DNA from: Roseburia sp. AF12-17LB
GTDB lineage: Bacteria > Bacillota > Clostridia > Lachnospirales > Lachnospiraceae
Reading direction: 5' to 3'
NCBI RefSeq assembly: GCF_003479605.1
Contig: NZ_QUHR01000006.1
Coordinates: 131,376 to 195,375 of the forward strand
Length of the DNA stretch: 64,000 bases
Shown here: positions 1 through 9,000 of the stretch, piece by piece
Position numbering within the stretch: position 1 is the stretch's first letter
How the letters are laid out: each line of letters begins with the position of its first letter
Notes under the pieces: model-generated
What the model saw: the letters and a program-made list of their open reading frames with translations, nothing else
The model's database searches: none
What the model was told of the DNA's origin: nothing
Position numbers and translations under genes: made by a program

Positions 1-426
1 TATCCTTTATTAAAAGAATGCAAGGATATCAATTTTGTGGGAAGTATTGAAGCAAGAGAGATACCACATGGCGGAGCAGATGTCATTGTCTGTGAAGCGT
101 TTGTAGGAAATGTAATCCTTAAACTTTATGAAGGACTTTCCAGTACGCTGATTGGTGTAGTAAAGCAGGGAATGCTCAGCAGCCTAAAGAGTAAGATTGG
201 TGCAGCATTGGCATTGCCGGCACTGAAGAAGACATTAAAATCTTTCGATGCATCCCAGTATGGCGGGGCACCATTGCTTGGACTGAATGGACTGGTGGTT
301 AAAACACATGGAAGCTCCAAGGCGAAGGAAGTAAAGAATTCCATCATTCAGTGTGTTACATTTAAAGAACAGGATATCAATAATAAAATCAAAAAAAATA
401 TAGTAATTTCTGAAACAGAAGAATAG
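1..426 (+). CDS. plsX: Phosphate acyltransferase PlsX, C-terminal part
   Basis: Partial gene: the frame is open from base 1 and the start lies outside the window. PlsX makes acyl-phosphate from acyl-ACP at the membrane face, the first step of phospholipid synthesis in most Firmicutes. The visible 141 residues carry the family's C-terminal pattern, including [20 protein letters not shown], a [10 protein letters not shown] stretch, and the later [11 protein letters not shown] segment followed by HGSS. It is followed 13 bases later by acpP, its acyl-carrier partner, and then rnc-smc-ftsY, the standard Firmicutes order. The tail after the core is short and lysine-rich, which is common. Identification rests on motif memory and on the neighbours. 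Confidence 0.95.
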   Translation, partial: YPLLKECKDINFVGSIEAREIPHGGADVIVCEAFVGNVILKLYEGLSSTLIGVVKQGMLSSLKSKIGAALALPALKKTLKSFDASQYGGAPLLGLNGLVVKTHGSSKAKEVKNSIIQCVTFKEQDINNKIKKNIVISETEE

Positions 427-439
427 AAAGGAAAAGATT

Positions 440-670
440 ATGGAATTTGAAAAACTGAAAAAAATTATTGCAGAAGTCCTGAATGTGGACGAAGAAGAGA
501 TTAGTATGGAAACTACTTTTGTAGATGACCTTGGCGCAGATTCATTGGATGTTTTCCAGATTATCATGGGTCTGGAGGAAGAATTTGATATTGAGATTCC
601 AAATGAAGAAGCAGAGAAAATTGTTACTGTAGGCGATGCGGTAGAGCAGATAAAGAGTGCGCTGAACTAA
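440..670 (+). CDS. acpP: Acyl carrier protein
   Basis: A 76-residue acidic protein of normal ACP length. It carries the growing acyl chain in fatty-acid synthesis on a 4'-phosphopantetheine attached to the serine of the GADSLD motif (Ser about residue 36). The helix after it ([16 protein letters not shown]) is the usual partner-recognition helix. The ribosome site AAAGGAAAAG lies 6-10 bases before the ATG. It is co-directional with plsX and followed by a strong hairpin terminator, so plsX-acpP probably form the end of one transcript. Confidence 0.97.
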   Translation: MEFEKLKKIIAEVLNVDEEEISMETTFVDDLGADSLDVFQIIMGLEEEFDIEIPNEEAEKIVTVGDAVEQIKSALN

Positions 671-713
671 AAGCAGAATAGATAGTATTCTTCAAAGGAA
701 GCATATTGTGCGA

Positions 714-741
714 AAGAGTCCGGCATGCCGGATTCTTTTTT
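714..741 (+). terminator. Intrinsic terminator after acpP
   Basis: GC-rich inverted repeat (AAGAGTCCGGCAT / ATGCCGGATTCTT) followed directly by a T run. It sits 44 bases after the acpP stop. The pairing includes one G-T pair. Confidence 0.85.
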
Positions 742-742
742 G

Positions 743-868
743 CTTTACAGGAAATTTCTTTCCTGTAAAGTAAAAAACGCTCCGCGCGGATGCACGCTGC
801 GGCATATAAGGTAGATGCCGCAAGCGACCGCCGCAGGCGGCTTGCAAAGCGTGTTTCCCGTAGTTTGC
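743..868. repeat. Hairpin-rich leader between acpP terminator and rnc
   Basis: Four hairpins in about 125 bases. A perfect 12-bp stem lies at 743-754/759-770. A GCGGCAT/ATGCCGC stem lies at 799-805/815-821. A CCGCC-GCA-GGCGG stem lies at 828-840 and can be extended by GCAAG/CTTGC. A GCAAA/TTTGC stem lies at 844-868. Pieces recur elsewhere in the window: TTTGCTTTACAGGAAA and GCCGCCGCAGGC near 29457-29488, and GCAAAGCGTGTTTC near 46424. A minus-strand open frame across it is only a shadow of the stems. No protein gene is supported here. Confidence 0.6.
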
Positions 869-899
869 GGGCAGCATCGACAGTTAGAAGGAGAAAACA

Positions 900-1598
900 G
901 TGAGCAGATTACATGAATTTGAAGAAGTGATAGGATATCATTTCAACAATCAGGGATTATTAAGACAGGCATTAACCCATAGTTCCTATGCCAATGAAAG
1001 ACATATGAAGAAGCACTCAGATAATGAGCGGCTGGAATTCTTAGGCGATGCAGTGCTTGAGGTTACATCCAGTGAATTCTTATACCAGAAGTATCCGGAT
1101 TATTCGGAAGGTGAACTGACCAAGCTCCGGGCAAGCCTTGTGTGTGAGCCGACACTGGCATTTTGTACCAGAGCAATTGATTTGGGAAAATATCTGTATC
1201 TGGGAAAAGGAGAGGATTTAACAGGAGGAAGAAATCGGAAATCCATTCTTTCGGATGCATTGGAAGCAGTAATAGGAGCAATTTTTCTGGATGGTGGTTT
1301 TGCTAATGCAAAAGAGTTTGTGTTAAAATACATTCTGACAGACATTGAGCACAAACAGCTCTTTTATGATAGCAAGACTATCCTGCAGGAGATAGTACAG
1401 GCAGGATATAATGAAGAACTGAATTATCAGTTGATCCGGGAAGAAGGACCGGATCATGATAAGCGGTTTGTGGTAGAAGCCAGAATCGGAGAAAAGTCCA
1501 TTGGAGAGGGAATGGGACATACAAAGAAAGCAGCAGAACAGGAAGCTGCATATCAGGCGCTGCTTAAGCTGAAACAGCAGGAGAATAAGCGCTCTTAA
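900..1598 (+). CDS. rnc: Ribonuclease III
   Basis: 232 residues, the usual length. RNase III cuts double-stranded RNA and matures rRNA and some mRNAs in the cytoplasm. The signature NERLEFLGDAVLE lies at residues 42-54, and DALEAVIGAIFLDGG at about 119-133. By alignment with the E. coli enzyme the metal ligands would be E43, D50, D119 and E122, all present. The dsRNA-binding domain is at about 157-225 with a GMGHTKKAAEQEAA-type end. The start is GTG at 900, preceded by AGAAGGAG. Its leader is rich in hairpins, which is of interest because RNase III often cuts its own leader. Smc follows after 12 bases. Confidence 0.96.
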   Translation: MSRLHEFEEVIGYHFNNQGLLRQALTHSSYANERHMKKHSDNERLEFLGDAVLEVTSSEFLYQKYPDYSEGELTKLRASLVCEPTLAFCTRAIDLGKYLYLGKGEDLTGGRNRKSILSDALEAVIGAIFLDGGFANAKEFVLKYILTDIEHKQLFYDSKTILQEIVQAGYNEELNYQLIREEGPDHDKRFVVEARIGEKSIGEGMGHTKKAAEQEAAYQALLKLKQQENKRS

Positions 1599-1610
1599 AC
1601 GGAGGAAGTT

Positions 1611-4600
1611 ATGTATCTCAAAAGTATTGAAATTCACGGTTTTAAATCATTTGCAAATAAAATTGTATTTGATTTTCACAACGGAATCACAGGCATTGTG
1701 GGGCCAAACGGTAGTGGAAAAAGTAATGTTGCGGACGCAGTGCGCTGGGTATTGGGAGAACAGAGTGCCAAGCAGCTTCGTGGCGCAAGTATGCAGGATG
1801 TTATTTTTGCGGGAACAGAGAATCGTAAGCCATTAAGTTATGCATATGTTGCGATTACATTAGACAATGCAGACCATCAGCTTGCGGTAGATTATTCAGA
1901 AGTAACGGTAGCCCGAAGAGTATACCGTTCCGGAGAAAGTGAATATCTTATCAATGGCAATCCATGCCGTCTGAAGGATGTAAGCGAGCTTTTTTATGAT
2001 ACCGGTATCGGTAAAGAAGGTTATTCTATTATCGGACAGGGTCAGATTGAGCGAATCTTAAGCGGTAAGCCGGAGGAAAGAAGAGAACTTTTCGATGAAG
2101 CGGCAGGAATTGTAAAATATAAGAGAAGAAAAGTAACCGCCCAGAAGAAATTAGAAAGTGAGCGGGAGAACCTGGTACGTGTCAATGACATTTTGACAGA
2201 GTTGGAGCGTCAGGTAGGACCGTTGGAGAAACAGTCAGAGACCGCAAGAATCTATCTTAAGAAAAAGGAAGAGTTAAAGACCTTGGATGTTAACATGTTC
2301 CTTTTAGAGATGGAGCGGATTGAGACCCAGACCAAAGAAGTAGAAGAAAAGTTTAAAATTGCAGATACCCAGTTAAAAGAAGACAACGAGGCATACGAGA
2401 ATATCAAAGCGGAGTATGAGAAAAAAGAGCAGGACATGGAAGAAATGGATGCGAAAATCACAGAAATCCGCGAAGAACTCAGCAATACCAATGTCATGAA
2501 GGGAAAACTGGAAGGTCAGATTAATGTATTAAATGAGCAGATTAAGGCTGCACAGATGACAGATGACAGCTTAAAAGCACGTTTGGAGCAGTTAGAAAGT
2601 GACCGGAAAGAAAGAAAAGAACAGCAGGAGCATTATCTTGCACAGAAGCAGGAAATTGACAGCCAGGTAGCAGAGATTGAAGCACGCAAGCAGGCAGCTT
2701 CTGATGAGTTAGAAAAGATTCAGAAGGAAATTGCCCGCTGTACGCAGGGCATCGAAGAAGGCAAGAATGAGATTATTGAGATTCTGAATAATAAAGCTTC
2801 CACAAAAGCAAAATTACAGAAATTCGATACCATGGCAGAGCAGGTAAATATCCGCAAAGCCCAGTTGAATCAGCGTCTCTTAAAGCGTAAAAGCGAAGAA
2901 GCAGATTTGCAGAGTGTATTGTCAGAATATCAGGACAAATTAGCAGAAGTAAGTCGTGAGATTGAAGCATTAAAGGCAAAAGAAAAAGAGACTGCAGACT
3001 TAATTCAAAGCTGGCGTAAGAAAACAGCAGAGAACCGGAGTGCCTTAGAAAAAGCAACTATTGATTATAATAAGGGAGAATCCCGTCTTGAGACCTTAAA
3101 AAATATTGCAGAGCGTTATGAAGGCTATGGAAACAGTATCCGTAAGGTAATGGAGCAGAAGGATAAGGAAGGCGGAATCCTCGGCGTTGTGGCAGACCTC
3201 ATTCAGGTGGACAAGAAGTATGAGACAGCCATTGAAGTTGCACTCAGTGGAAATATCCAGAACATTGTTACGAAAGATGAGCAGACAGCAAAGAAAATGA
3301 TTGCTTATCTGAAACAGAATCGTCTGGGACGTGCCACATTCCTGCCGTTGACCAGTGTTACCGGTAAGGATAACAGCAAGCAGGATGTATTTTTAAAAGA
3401 AGAAGGCGTAATCGGAAAGGCAGATACACTGGTAAAACATGATGCAAAATTTGACGGTGTAATGTCCTATCTTCTTGGAAGAGTCTTTGTTATGGACTCC
3501 ATTGACCATGCGTTGGCACTGGCGAAGAAGAGCCATTATTCTTTACATATGGTAACCTTGGAGGGTGAGTATTTAAGCCCGGGTGGTTCCATTGCCGGTG
3601 GTGCCTTTAAGAATACCGGTAATCTTCTGGGAAGAAAACGCGAAATTGACGATTTGACGAAGAGACTGGAAGAACTGAAGAAAACCATTGCATCCTGCAA
3701 GGAGCGGAGCGAAGAAATCCGCACTGCACAGGAACTTGCCATGCAGGATATGGAAAAGGTACGGACTGATTTACAGGAACAGTATTTACAGCAGAATACA
3801 GCCAGGATGAATGTAGACCGTACCTTGCAGCAGAAGAATGAAAGCGAGAGCGTATTTGAAGGCTTAAAGAATGAGAGCCAGGATATTGAAGAACAGTTGA
3901 CGGATATTAAGAAGGGCAAGGAACGTACGGAAGAGGAAATCAAAGAAGCAGAAGTACGGGAAGAAGAAATCAAAGCCCAGGCAGAGCAGTTCCAGGTGAT
4001 TTTAGAAGAACAGATGAAACTGGAAGAGGCTGCAACTGAAGCTGTTTCCAAGGTGCAGTTAGAGGAAGCCGGATTCACACAGAAACAGGAATTCATACAG
4101 GAAAACTTAGAACGTGTGGAAGAAGAGTTAGAGCGTGTATACAAGAATCAGGAGTCTTTGAAGAATCAGTCAGCAGAATCCAAAGAAGATGCAAAACGTC
4201 ATGAGGCAGACATTGAAGCCATCCGAAAGACCATTCTTGCATCCGATGAGAATTATGCGGCATTGAATCAGAAGCTTTCTGAGAGCATTGCTGCAAAAGA
4301 ACAGATGTCAGCAGAGTATAAGGGATTCTTTGAACGAAGAGAAGAGATTTCCAAGCGGATTGCAAATCTTGACAAAGAGATTTTCCGACTGAACAGCCAG
4401 AGAGAGAAGTTAGAAGAGGCAGGTGAATACCAGACCAATTATATGTGGGAGGAATATGAGCTGACTCCGCATAACGCATTGCTGCTTCGCAATGAAGAAT
4501 ATCAGGATTTGCCGGAACTTAAGAAACAGATTTACGGTATCAAGGATGATATCCGAAAATTGGGTGATGTCAATGTCAATGCCATTGAAGAATATAAAGA

Positions 4601-5171
4601 AATCAGTGAACGTTATACGTTTTTAAAGACGCAGCATGATGATTTGGTAGAAGCAGAGCAGACGCTGGTGGGTATCATTGAAGATCTGGATACCGGAATG
4701 CGCAAGCAGTTTACCGAGAAGTTTGCGGAAATCCAGCATGAATTTGACAAGGCATTTAAGGATCTCTTTGGTGGTGGTAAAGGAACCTTAGAGTTAGTCG
4801 AGGATGAGGACATCTTAGAGTGCGGCATCCGTATTATTGCACAGCCACCTGGAAAGAAGCTGCAGAACATGATGCAGTTGTCCGGTGGAGAGAAATCGTT
4901 GACAGCCATTGCACTGTTATTTGCAATTCAGAACTTAAAGCCATCTCCATTCTGTCTTTTAGACGAGATTGAGGCAGCGTTAGATGATTCTAACGTAGGA
5001 CGTTTTGCAAAATATCTGCATAAATTAACGAAGAATACGCAGTTTATTATCATTACGCACCGAAGAGGAACCATGGCAGCAGCCGACCGCCTGTACGGAA
5101 TTACCATGCAGGAGAAGGGTGTATCCACACTGGTAAGTGTAAATCTGATTGAAGAAGATTTAGATAAATAA
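1611..5171 (+). CDS. smc: Chromosome segregation protein SMC
   Basis: 1186 residues, a full-length bacterial SMC. Dimers with ScpA and ScpB load on DNA and organise and separate the replicated chromosome. The Walker A motif [10 protein letters not shown] is at about residues 32-41. Two long heptad-rich arms flank a hinge at about 515-680 that starts near [12 protein letters not shown]. The C-terminal head carries the signature [17 protein letters not shown] at about 1090 and the Walker [15 protein letters not shown]. The start ATG has GGAGGAAG upstream. FtsY follows, as in many Firmicutes. No break or frameshift is seen. Confidence 0.97.
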   Translation: MYLKSIEIHGFKSFANKIVFDFHNGITGIVGPNGSGKSNVADAVRWVLGEQSAKQLRGASMQDVIFAGTENRKPLSYAYVAITLDNADHQLAVDYSEVTVARRVYRSGESEYLINGNPCRLKDVSELFYDTGIGKEGYSIIGQGQIERILSGKPEERRELFDEAAGIVKYKRRKVTAQKKLESERENLVRVNDILTELERQVGPLEKQSETARIYLKKKEELKTLDVNMFLLEMERIETQTKEVEEKFKIADTQLKEDNEAYENIKAEYEKKEQDMEEMDAKITEIREELSNTNVMKGKLEGQINVLNEQIKAAQMTDDSLKARLEQLESDRKERKEQQEHYLAQKQEIDSQVAEIEARKQAASDELEKIQKEIARCTQGIEEGKNEIIEILNNKASTKAKLQKFDTMAEQVNIRKAQLNQRLLKRKSEEADLQSVLSEYQDKLAEVSREIEALKAKEKETADLIQSWRKKTAENRSALEKATIDYNKGESRLETLKNIAERYEGYGNSIRKVMEQKDKEGGILGVVADLIQVDKKYETAIEVALSGNIQNIVTKDEQTAKKMIAYLKQNRLGRATFLPLTSVTGKDNSKQDVFLKEEGVIGKADTLVKHDAKFDGVMSYLLGRVFVMDSIDHALALAKKSHYSLHMVTLEGEYLSPGGSIAGGAFKNTGNLLGRKREIDDLTKRLEELKKTIASCKERSEEIRTAQELAMQDMEKVRTDLQEQYLQQNTARMNVDRTLQQKNESESVFEGLKNESQDIEEQLTDIKKGKERTEEEIKEAEVREEEIKAQAEQFQVILEEQMKLEEAATEAVSKVQLEEAGFTQKQEFIQENLERVEEELERVYKNQESLKNQSAESKEDAKRHEADIEAIRKTILASDENYAALNQKLSESIAAKEQMSAEYKGFFERREEISKRIANLDKEIFRLNSQREKLEEAGEYQTNYMWEEYELTPHNALLLRNEEYQDLPELKKQIYGIKDDIRKLGDVNVNAIEEYKEISERYTFLKTQHDDLVEAEQTLVGIIEDLDTGMRKQFTEKFAEIQHEFDKAFKDLFGGGKGTLELVEDEDILECGIRIIAQPPGKKLQNMMQLSGGEKSLTAIALLFAIQNLKPSPFCLLDEIEAALDDSNVGRFAKYLHKLTKNTQFIIITHRRGTMAAADRLYGITMQEKGVSTLVSVNLIEEDLDK

Positions 5172-5200
5172 GAGAAATGAACAGAGAAAGAAGTGACAAG

Positions 5201-6172
5201 ATGGAAGAAGAAAAGAAAGAGAAAAAAGGCTTTTTTGCCCGCCTTGTATCAGGATTAACCAAGACAAGAGATAACATTGTATCCGGTATTGATTCTGTAT
5301 TTCATGGATTTTCACATATTGATGATGATTTCTATGAAGAAATCGAAGAGATTCTGATTATGGGAGACCTTGGTGTACATGCCACAGAGGCAATTTTGGA
5401 CAAGTTAAAGGAACGTGTCAAAGAAGAAAAAATCAAAGAGCCGGCAGACTGTAAAGAGCTTCTGATTCAGAGTATCAAAGAGCAGATGGATGTAGGCGAG
5501 ACTGCATACCGCTTCGAGGAAGAAAAATCTGTCGTTTTAGTCATTGGTGTAAACGGAGTCGGAAAGACAACCTCTGTTGGCAAGCTGGCAGGTAAATTAA
5601 AGAGTCAGGGTAAACGCGTGGTTTTAGCTGCGGCAGATACCTTCCGTGCAGCGGCAGGAGACCAGTTAAAGGAATGGGCGAACCGTGCCGGAGTAGACAT
5701 GATTGGCGGCCAGGAGGGTGCTGACCCGGGCTCTGTGGTATACGATGCAGTAGCAGCTGCGAAAGCAAGAAAGGCAGATGTCCTTTTGTGCGATACTGCC
5801 GGACGGCTTCATAACAAGAAAAATCTGATGGAAGAACTTCGCAAAATCAACCGTATTCTGGAAAAAGAGTATTCTGATGCATACCGCGAGACCTTGGTAG
5901 TATTGGATGCTACAACCGGACAGAATGCACTGGCACAGGCAAGACAGTTTGCAGAGGTGGCAGACATTACCGGAATTATTTTAACGAAAATGGACGGAAC
6001 CGCAAAAGGTGGTATCGCAGTTGCCATTCAGTCAGAACTTGGCATCCCTGTAAAATATATCGGTGTCGGTGAAACCATAGATGATTTACAGAAATTTGAT
6101 TCCGGGCAGTTTGTAAATGCATTGTTTGATGTAAAGGAAGATTCGGGAGAAGAAGGAGAGACAGAATGTTAA
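5201..6172 (+). CDS. ftsY: Signal recognition particle receptor FtsY
   Basis: SRP-receptor GTPase that docks ribosome-nascent chain complexes to the translocon at the membrane. The NG domain is clear: P-loop GVNGVGKTT at about residue 116, DTAGR at about 198, and TKMDGTAKGG near 260. The N-terminal acidic A region is very short, typical of Gram-positive FtsY. I place the start at 5201 (MEEEKKEKKG) because AAGAAGTG lies at a suitable distance. The in-frame ATG at 5177 has no comparable site and would give 331 residues. The stop codon overlaps the start of the next gene by 7 bases. Confidence 0.95.
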   Translation: MEEEKKEKKGFFARLVSGLTKTRDNIVSGIDSVFHGFSHIDDDFYEEIEEILIMGDLGVHATEAILDKLKERVKEEKIKEPADCKELLIQSIKEQMDVGETAYRFEEEKSVVLVIGVNGVGKTTSVGKLAGKLKSQGKRVVLAAADTFRAAAGDQLKEWANRAGVDMIGGQEGADPGSVVYDAVAAAKARKADVLLCDTAGRLHNKKNLMEELRKINRILEKEYSDAYRETLVVLDATTGQNALAQARQFAEVADITGIILTKMDGTAKGGIAVAIQSELGIPVKYIGVGETIDDLQKFDSGQFVNALFDVKEDSGEEGETEC

Positions 6173-7377
6173 CATTAGATAAATTTGAAGAAGCAAGTGA
6201 AAAAGTAAAAGAAGTAACTTTGGAGACCAAATTAATTTACAGCAATTATTTGAGTGAGCAGACCGGTAACAAAGTATATCTGAAACCAGAAAATATGCAG
6301 TTTACCGGAGCATATAAGGTACGTGGTGCCTATTATAAAATCAGCACTTTATCCGAAGAAGAAAGAGAGAGGGGACTGATTACCGCTTCCGCAGGAAACC
6401 ATGCCCAGGGTGTTGCCTATGCAGCAAAATGCTATGGCTGTAAAGCAACCATCGTTATGCCAACCACAACACCACTGATTAAAGTAAACCGTACCAAGAG
6501 CTATGGTGCTGATGTAGTACTTTATGGAGATGTTTATGATGAAGCATGTGCACATGCTTATGAACTGGCTGAGAAGCATGGATATACCTTTATCCATCCT
6601 TTTGATGATTTGACGGTTGCAACCGGTCAGGGAACCATAGCCATGGAAATCTTTAAAGAACTTCCACTGGTTGAGTATATTTTAGTTCCAATCGGAGGAG
6701 GCGGACTGGCAACCGGTGTTTCCACTCTTGCCAAATTACTGAATCCAAAGATTAAAGTGATTGGTGTAGAACCGGCTGGAGCAAATTGTATGCAGGCTTC
6801 CTTTAAGGAGGGTAAGGTTACAACACTTCCGGCAGTAAATACCATTGCAGATGGTACCGCAGTAAAGACTCCGGGAGAAAAAATCTTCCCATATATTCAG
6901 AAGAACTTAGACGATATCATCACCGTAAGTGATGATGAGCTGGTCGTATCTTTCCTTGATATGGTAGAAAACCATAAGATGGTGGTAGAGAACTCCGGTT
7001 TACTTACCGTTGCCGCATTAAAGCATCTGAATGTGAAAGACAAACGGGTCGTATCCATCCTGAGCGGTGGAAACATGGATGTCATTACCATGTCTTCCGT
7101 TGTTCAGCAGGGACTTATTTTCCGCGACAGAATCTTTACTGTATCTGTACTGCTTCCGGATAAGCCGGGTGAGCTTTGTAAAGTGTCCGGAATCATCGCA
7201 AGAGAGCAGGGAAATGTTATCAAGCTGGAGCATAACCAGTTTGTAACAACCAACCGTACCGCGGCAGTTGAACTTCGCATTACATTAGAGTGCTTTGGAC
7301 CGGAGCATAAACAGCAGATTATCAATGCTTTGGAAAAAGAAGGCTATAAACCAAAACAGGTTCGTACCAGCCTGTAA
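6166..7377 (+). CDS. ilvA: Threonine ammonia-lyase (threonine dehydratase)
   Basis: 403 residues. A PLP enzyme deaminating threonine to 2-oxobutanoate and ammonia, feeding isoleucine synthesis or threonine breakdown. The PLP lysine is K51 in FTGAYKVRGA. The substrate loop SAGNHAQGVA lies at about 75-84, and the phosphate-binding GGGGLATG near 181. A single C-terminal ACT-like domain (VSVLLPDKPGELCKV onward, about 325-400) suggests the short one-ACT form, so the catabolic name tdcB is an alternative. The ATG lies inside the end of ftsY, so translation is probably coupled. This is an unusual partner for ftsY. Confidence 0.93.
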   Translation: MLTLDKFEEASEKVKEVTLETKLIYSNYLSEQTGNKVYLKPENMQFTGAYKVRGAYYKISTLSEEERERGLITASAGNHAQGVAYAAKCYGCKATIVMPTTTPLIKVNRTKSYGADVVLYGDVYDEACAHAYELAEKHGYTFIHPFDDLTVATGQGTIAMEIFKELPLVEYILVPIGGGGLATGVSTLAKLLNPKIKVIGVEPAGANCMQASFKEGKVTTLPAVNTIADGTAVKTPGEKIFPYIQKNLDDIITVSDDELVVSFLDMVENHKMVVENSGLLTVAALKHLNVKDKRVVSILSGGNMDVITMSSVVQQGLIFRDRIFTVSVLLPDKPGELCKVSGIIAREQGNVIKLEHNQFVTTNRTAAVELRITLECFGPEHKQQIINALEKEGYKPKQVRTSL

Positions 7378-7452
7378 GGGACGTTTATTGGAAAAGGATA
7401 TTTTTCAATTTCTTTGCAGACAGAAGAAAAAAGTATAGTTTGTAATAAAATA

Positions 7453-7503
7453 GAAAAAGCCGCATTGGAGAGGAAGAAAAACTTCAGCTCTGATGCGGCT
7501 TTT
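7453..7503. terminator. Bidirectional terminator
   Basis: The inverted repeat AAAAGCCGCAT / ATGCGGCTTTT, with a further GAG/CTC step inside, has an A run before and a T run after. It can serve both the threonine dehydratase gene and the convergent minus-strand gene. Confidence 0.85.
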
Positions 7504-7514
7504 GGAATGGTAGA

Positions 7515-8534
7515 TTATAATTTCTCCGGCGTAAATACACCGATATCATTTCCGGTTCCGCTAAGTGGCATCTGATAACAGGCAGAGTCATTGCCGTATT
7601 CATAGAAGTAAAGGTACTGTGAGGTGGTATGTAATGCGGTATAATTACCGGATATCAGTAATTCCTCATTGCTTCCGTCGGTGAGACAGCGGTAGATACC
7701 GGCACCCTCGCCATTTTTCTGATAATAGATATAATCCCCGGTGACGTTGTAGCAGTCAATTCTGGATGGGATGATAAGGTTGGCAGTACCGCTGCTTAAG
7801 GAATAAGTGCTTAGTCCATAATCGTTGTCTCCATCCATGTAATAAGCCGTGTCATTGATTACAGTCGGTTCATAACAGGTGCAGCTATAGAGTGTAGCAA
7901 CAGAGTTGTCGGCAGTATCAAGCTGCAGGAGAGAGTGGGAATCGTTTTCGCCATTAAAGTACATATACTGTCCATTAGAGGAGCAGGTCTTATAAGGAAA
8001 CTTAGAAACCTGTTCTTTTTTTGTGCCGTCGATCTTTATCCGATACAGGGTAGAAGCCGTTTCTTTGTCATAGTGGATATAGTAAATATAATTTCCGTAC
8101 AGTCCAGCATAAAGACTTGGGTCGTCATCTAAAATGGTAACCCTGCCTCCATCACGGTTGATACGGCATAAGCTGTTAGTTCCAAAATTCAGAAAAGAGA
8201 AATTAGTATCCTCACTCTTGTTGTTTCGGACATAGTAAACATAGTGATCATCTGCATTGATATAAGAGACGGTATCATCGGAAAGCTTCTTCATATCAGA
8301 ACCATCAGGATTCATGGAATAGAGTCGGTGGTTGTCGGAAGGATTACTGAAGAAAACAGTGCCGTTGCTTTCACAGAAAAGTCCACCGTTATAAAGATTA
8401 CCGGCAGAATTTCCATTGACATAACCGGAATTCATTTTTGTGCGGTTAAGAAAATGAATCAGACAAAACACTGTAATCAGAATAAGAATAATTGCAATCG
8501 TGATAAAGAGCTGTTTTTTTCGTTTGTTTTTCAT
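7515..8534 (-). CDS. Membrane-anchored DUF5050-like beta-propeller protein
   Basis: 339 residues. A lysine-rich start is followed by one hydrophobic segment (about residues 9-27, IAIILILITVFCLIHFL), so the rest should lie outside the membrane. The body is built from repeated blades with patterns such as HYVYYVRN, NYIYYIHYD, QYMYFNGEND and DYIYYQKNG, each followed by a 'LYRI/SLCRI' type strand with a Dxx turn. This matches the DUF5050 / low-density-lipoprotein-receptor-like propeller pattern. The role is unknown; ligand or wall binding is a guess. The start has AAAGGAGGA upstream. It is transcribed away from pheA, with repeat element A in between. Confidence 0.75.
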   Translation of the reverse strand: MKNKRKKQLFITIAIILILITVFCLIHFLNRTKMNSGYVNGNSAGNLYNGGLFCESNGTVFFSNPSDNHRLYSMNPDGSDMKKLSDDTVSYINADDHYVYYVRNNKSEDTNFSFLNFGTNSLCRINRDGGRVTILDDDPSLYAGLYGNYIYYIHYDKETASTLYRIKIDGTKKEQVSKFPYKTCSSNGQYMYFNGENDSHSLLQLDTADNSVATLYSCTCYEPTVINDTAYYMDGDNDYGLSTYSLSSGTANLIIPSRIDCYNVTGDYIYYQKNGEGAGIYRCLTDGSNEELLISGNYTALHTTSQYLYFYEYGNDSACYQMPLSGTGNDIGVFTPEKL

Positions 8535-8567
8535 AAGAATCCTCCTTTGATGTTATATGTAATCAGA

Positions 8568-8908
8568 CGATTGTGAAATTTGGAAATACGACAGGAGGAT
8601 GTTTTTCTTTCCGATATTTGACAGAATGGCAGCTTTGTCCGGCTGATTGCGGATGCAATTTCTGTAGTCTGTTAGGGGCACTTGGAATTTCATTAATAAC
8701 TGGCAACGCTGGCACAGGATGTGCCAGCGAGGCGCAAGTTGAACATGGATGTGAATTTGCGCCGGTTGCCACAACTATGTGATATAAAATGGAAATTCTT
8801 AGTGCCCCTTGCAGACGAAAGGATGTATCCGCTGCAGCCGGACAAAGTCGCTATCCAGTCAAAGCAACGGAAAGAACTTTCCTATAATATTTCCAAATTC
8901 CACAATTC
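8568..8908. repeat. Long imperfect palindrome, element A
   Basis: About 341 bases that fold back on themselves almost end to end. The left arm (8568-8694) and right arm (8788-8908) are complementary with small bulges. For example CTTTGTCCGGCTG at 8632-8644 pairs with its complement near 8834-8846, and GGGGCACTTGGAATTTC at 8675-8691 pairs with 8792-8807. At the centre is a 69-bp core (8702-8770) closed by GGCAAC/GTTGCC. It holds two hairpins: GCTGGCAC/GTGCCAGC (8708-8728) and GGCGCAA/TTGCGCC (8731-8763). The same core occurs inverted in element B at 53837-53905. Open frames on both strands are side effects of the repeat. The family name is unknown to me. Confidence 0.88.
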
Positions 8909-8942
8909 TTACGATAAAAATTATAACTTTCTTTCGGGAAAC

Positions 8943-8971
8943 TTGCAACCGAAATGGGAATGGTATATGAT
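8943..8971 (+). promoter_or_regulatory. Probable sigma-A promoter of pheA
   Basis: TTGCAA, a 17-base spacer and TATGAT, 30 bases before the pheA start. The promoter lies just outside the right end of element A. Confidence 0.55.
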
Positions 8972-9000
8972 AGAAAAAAATAATAAGGTGAAAGATAACA

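Noticed and set aside
692..877. Minus-strand frame of 61 residues before rnc
   Set aside because: It spans the terminator and hairpins and has no ribosome site.
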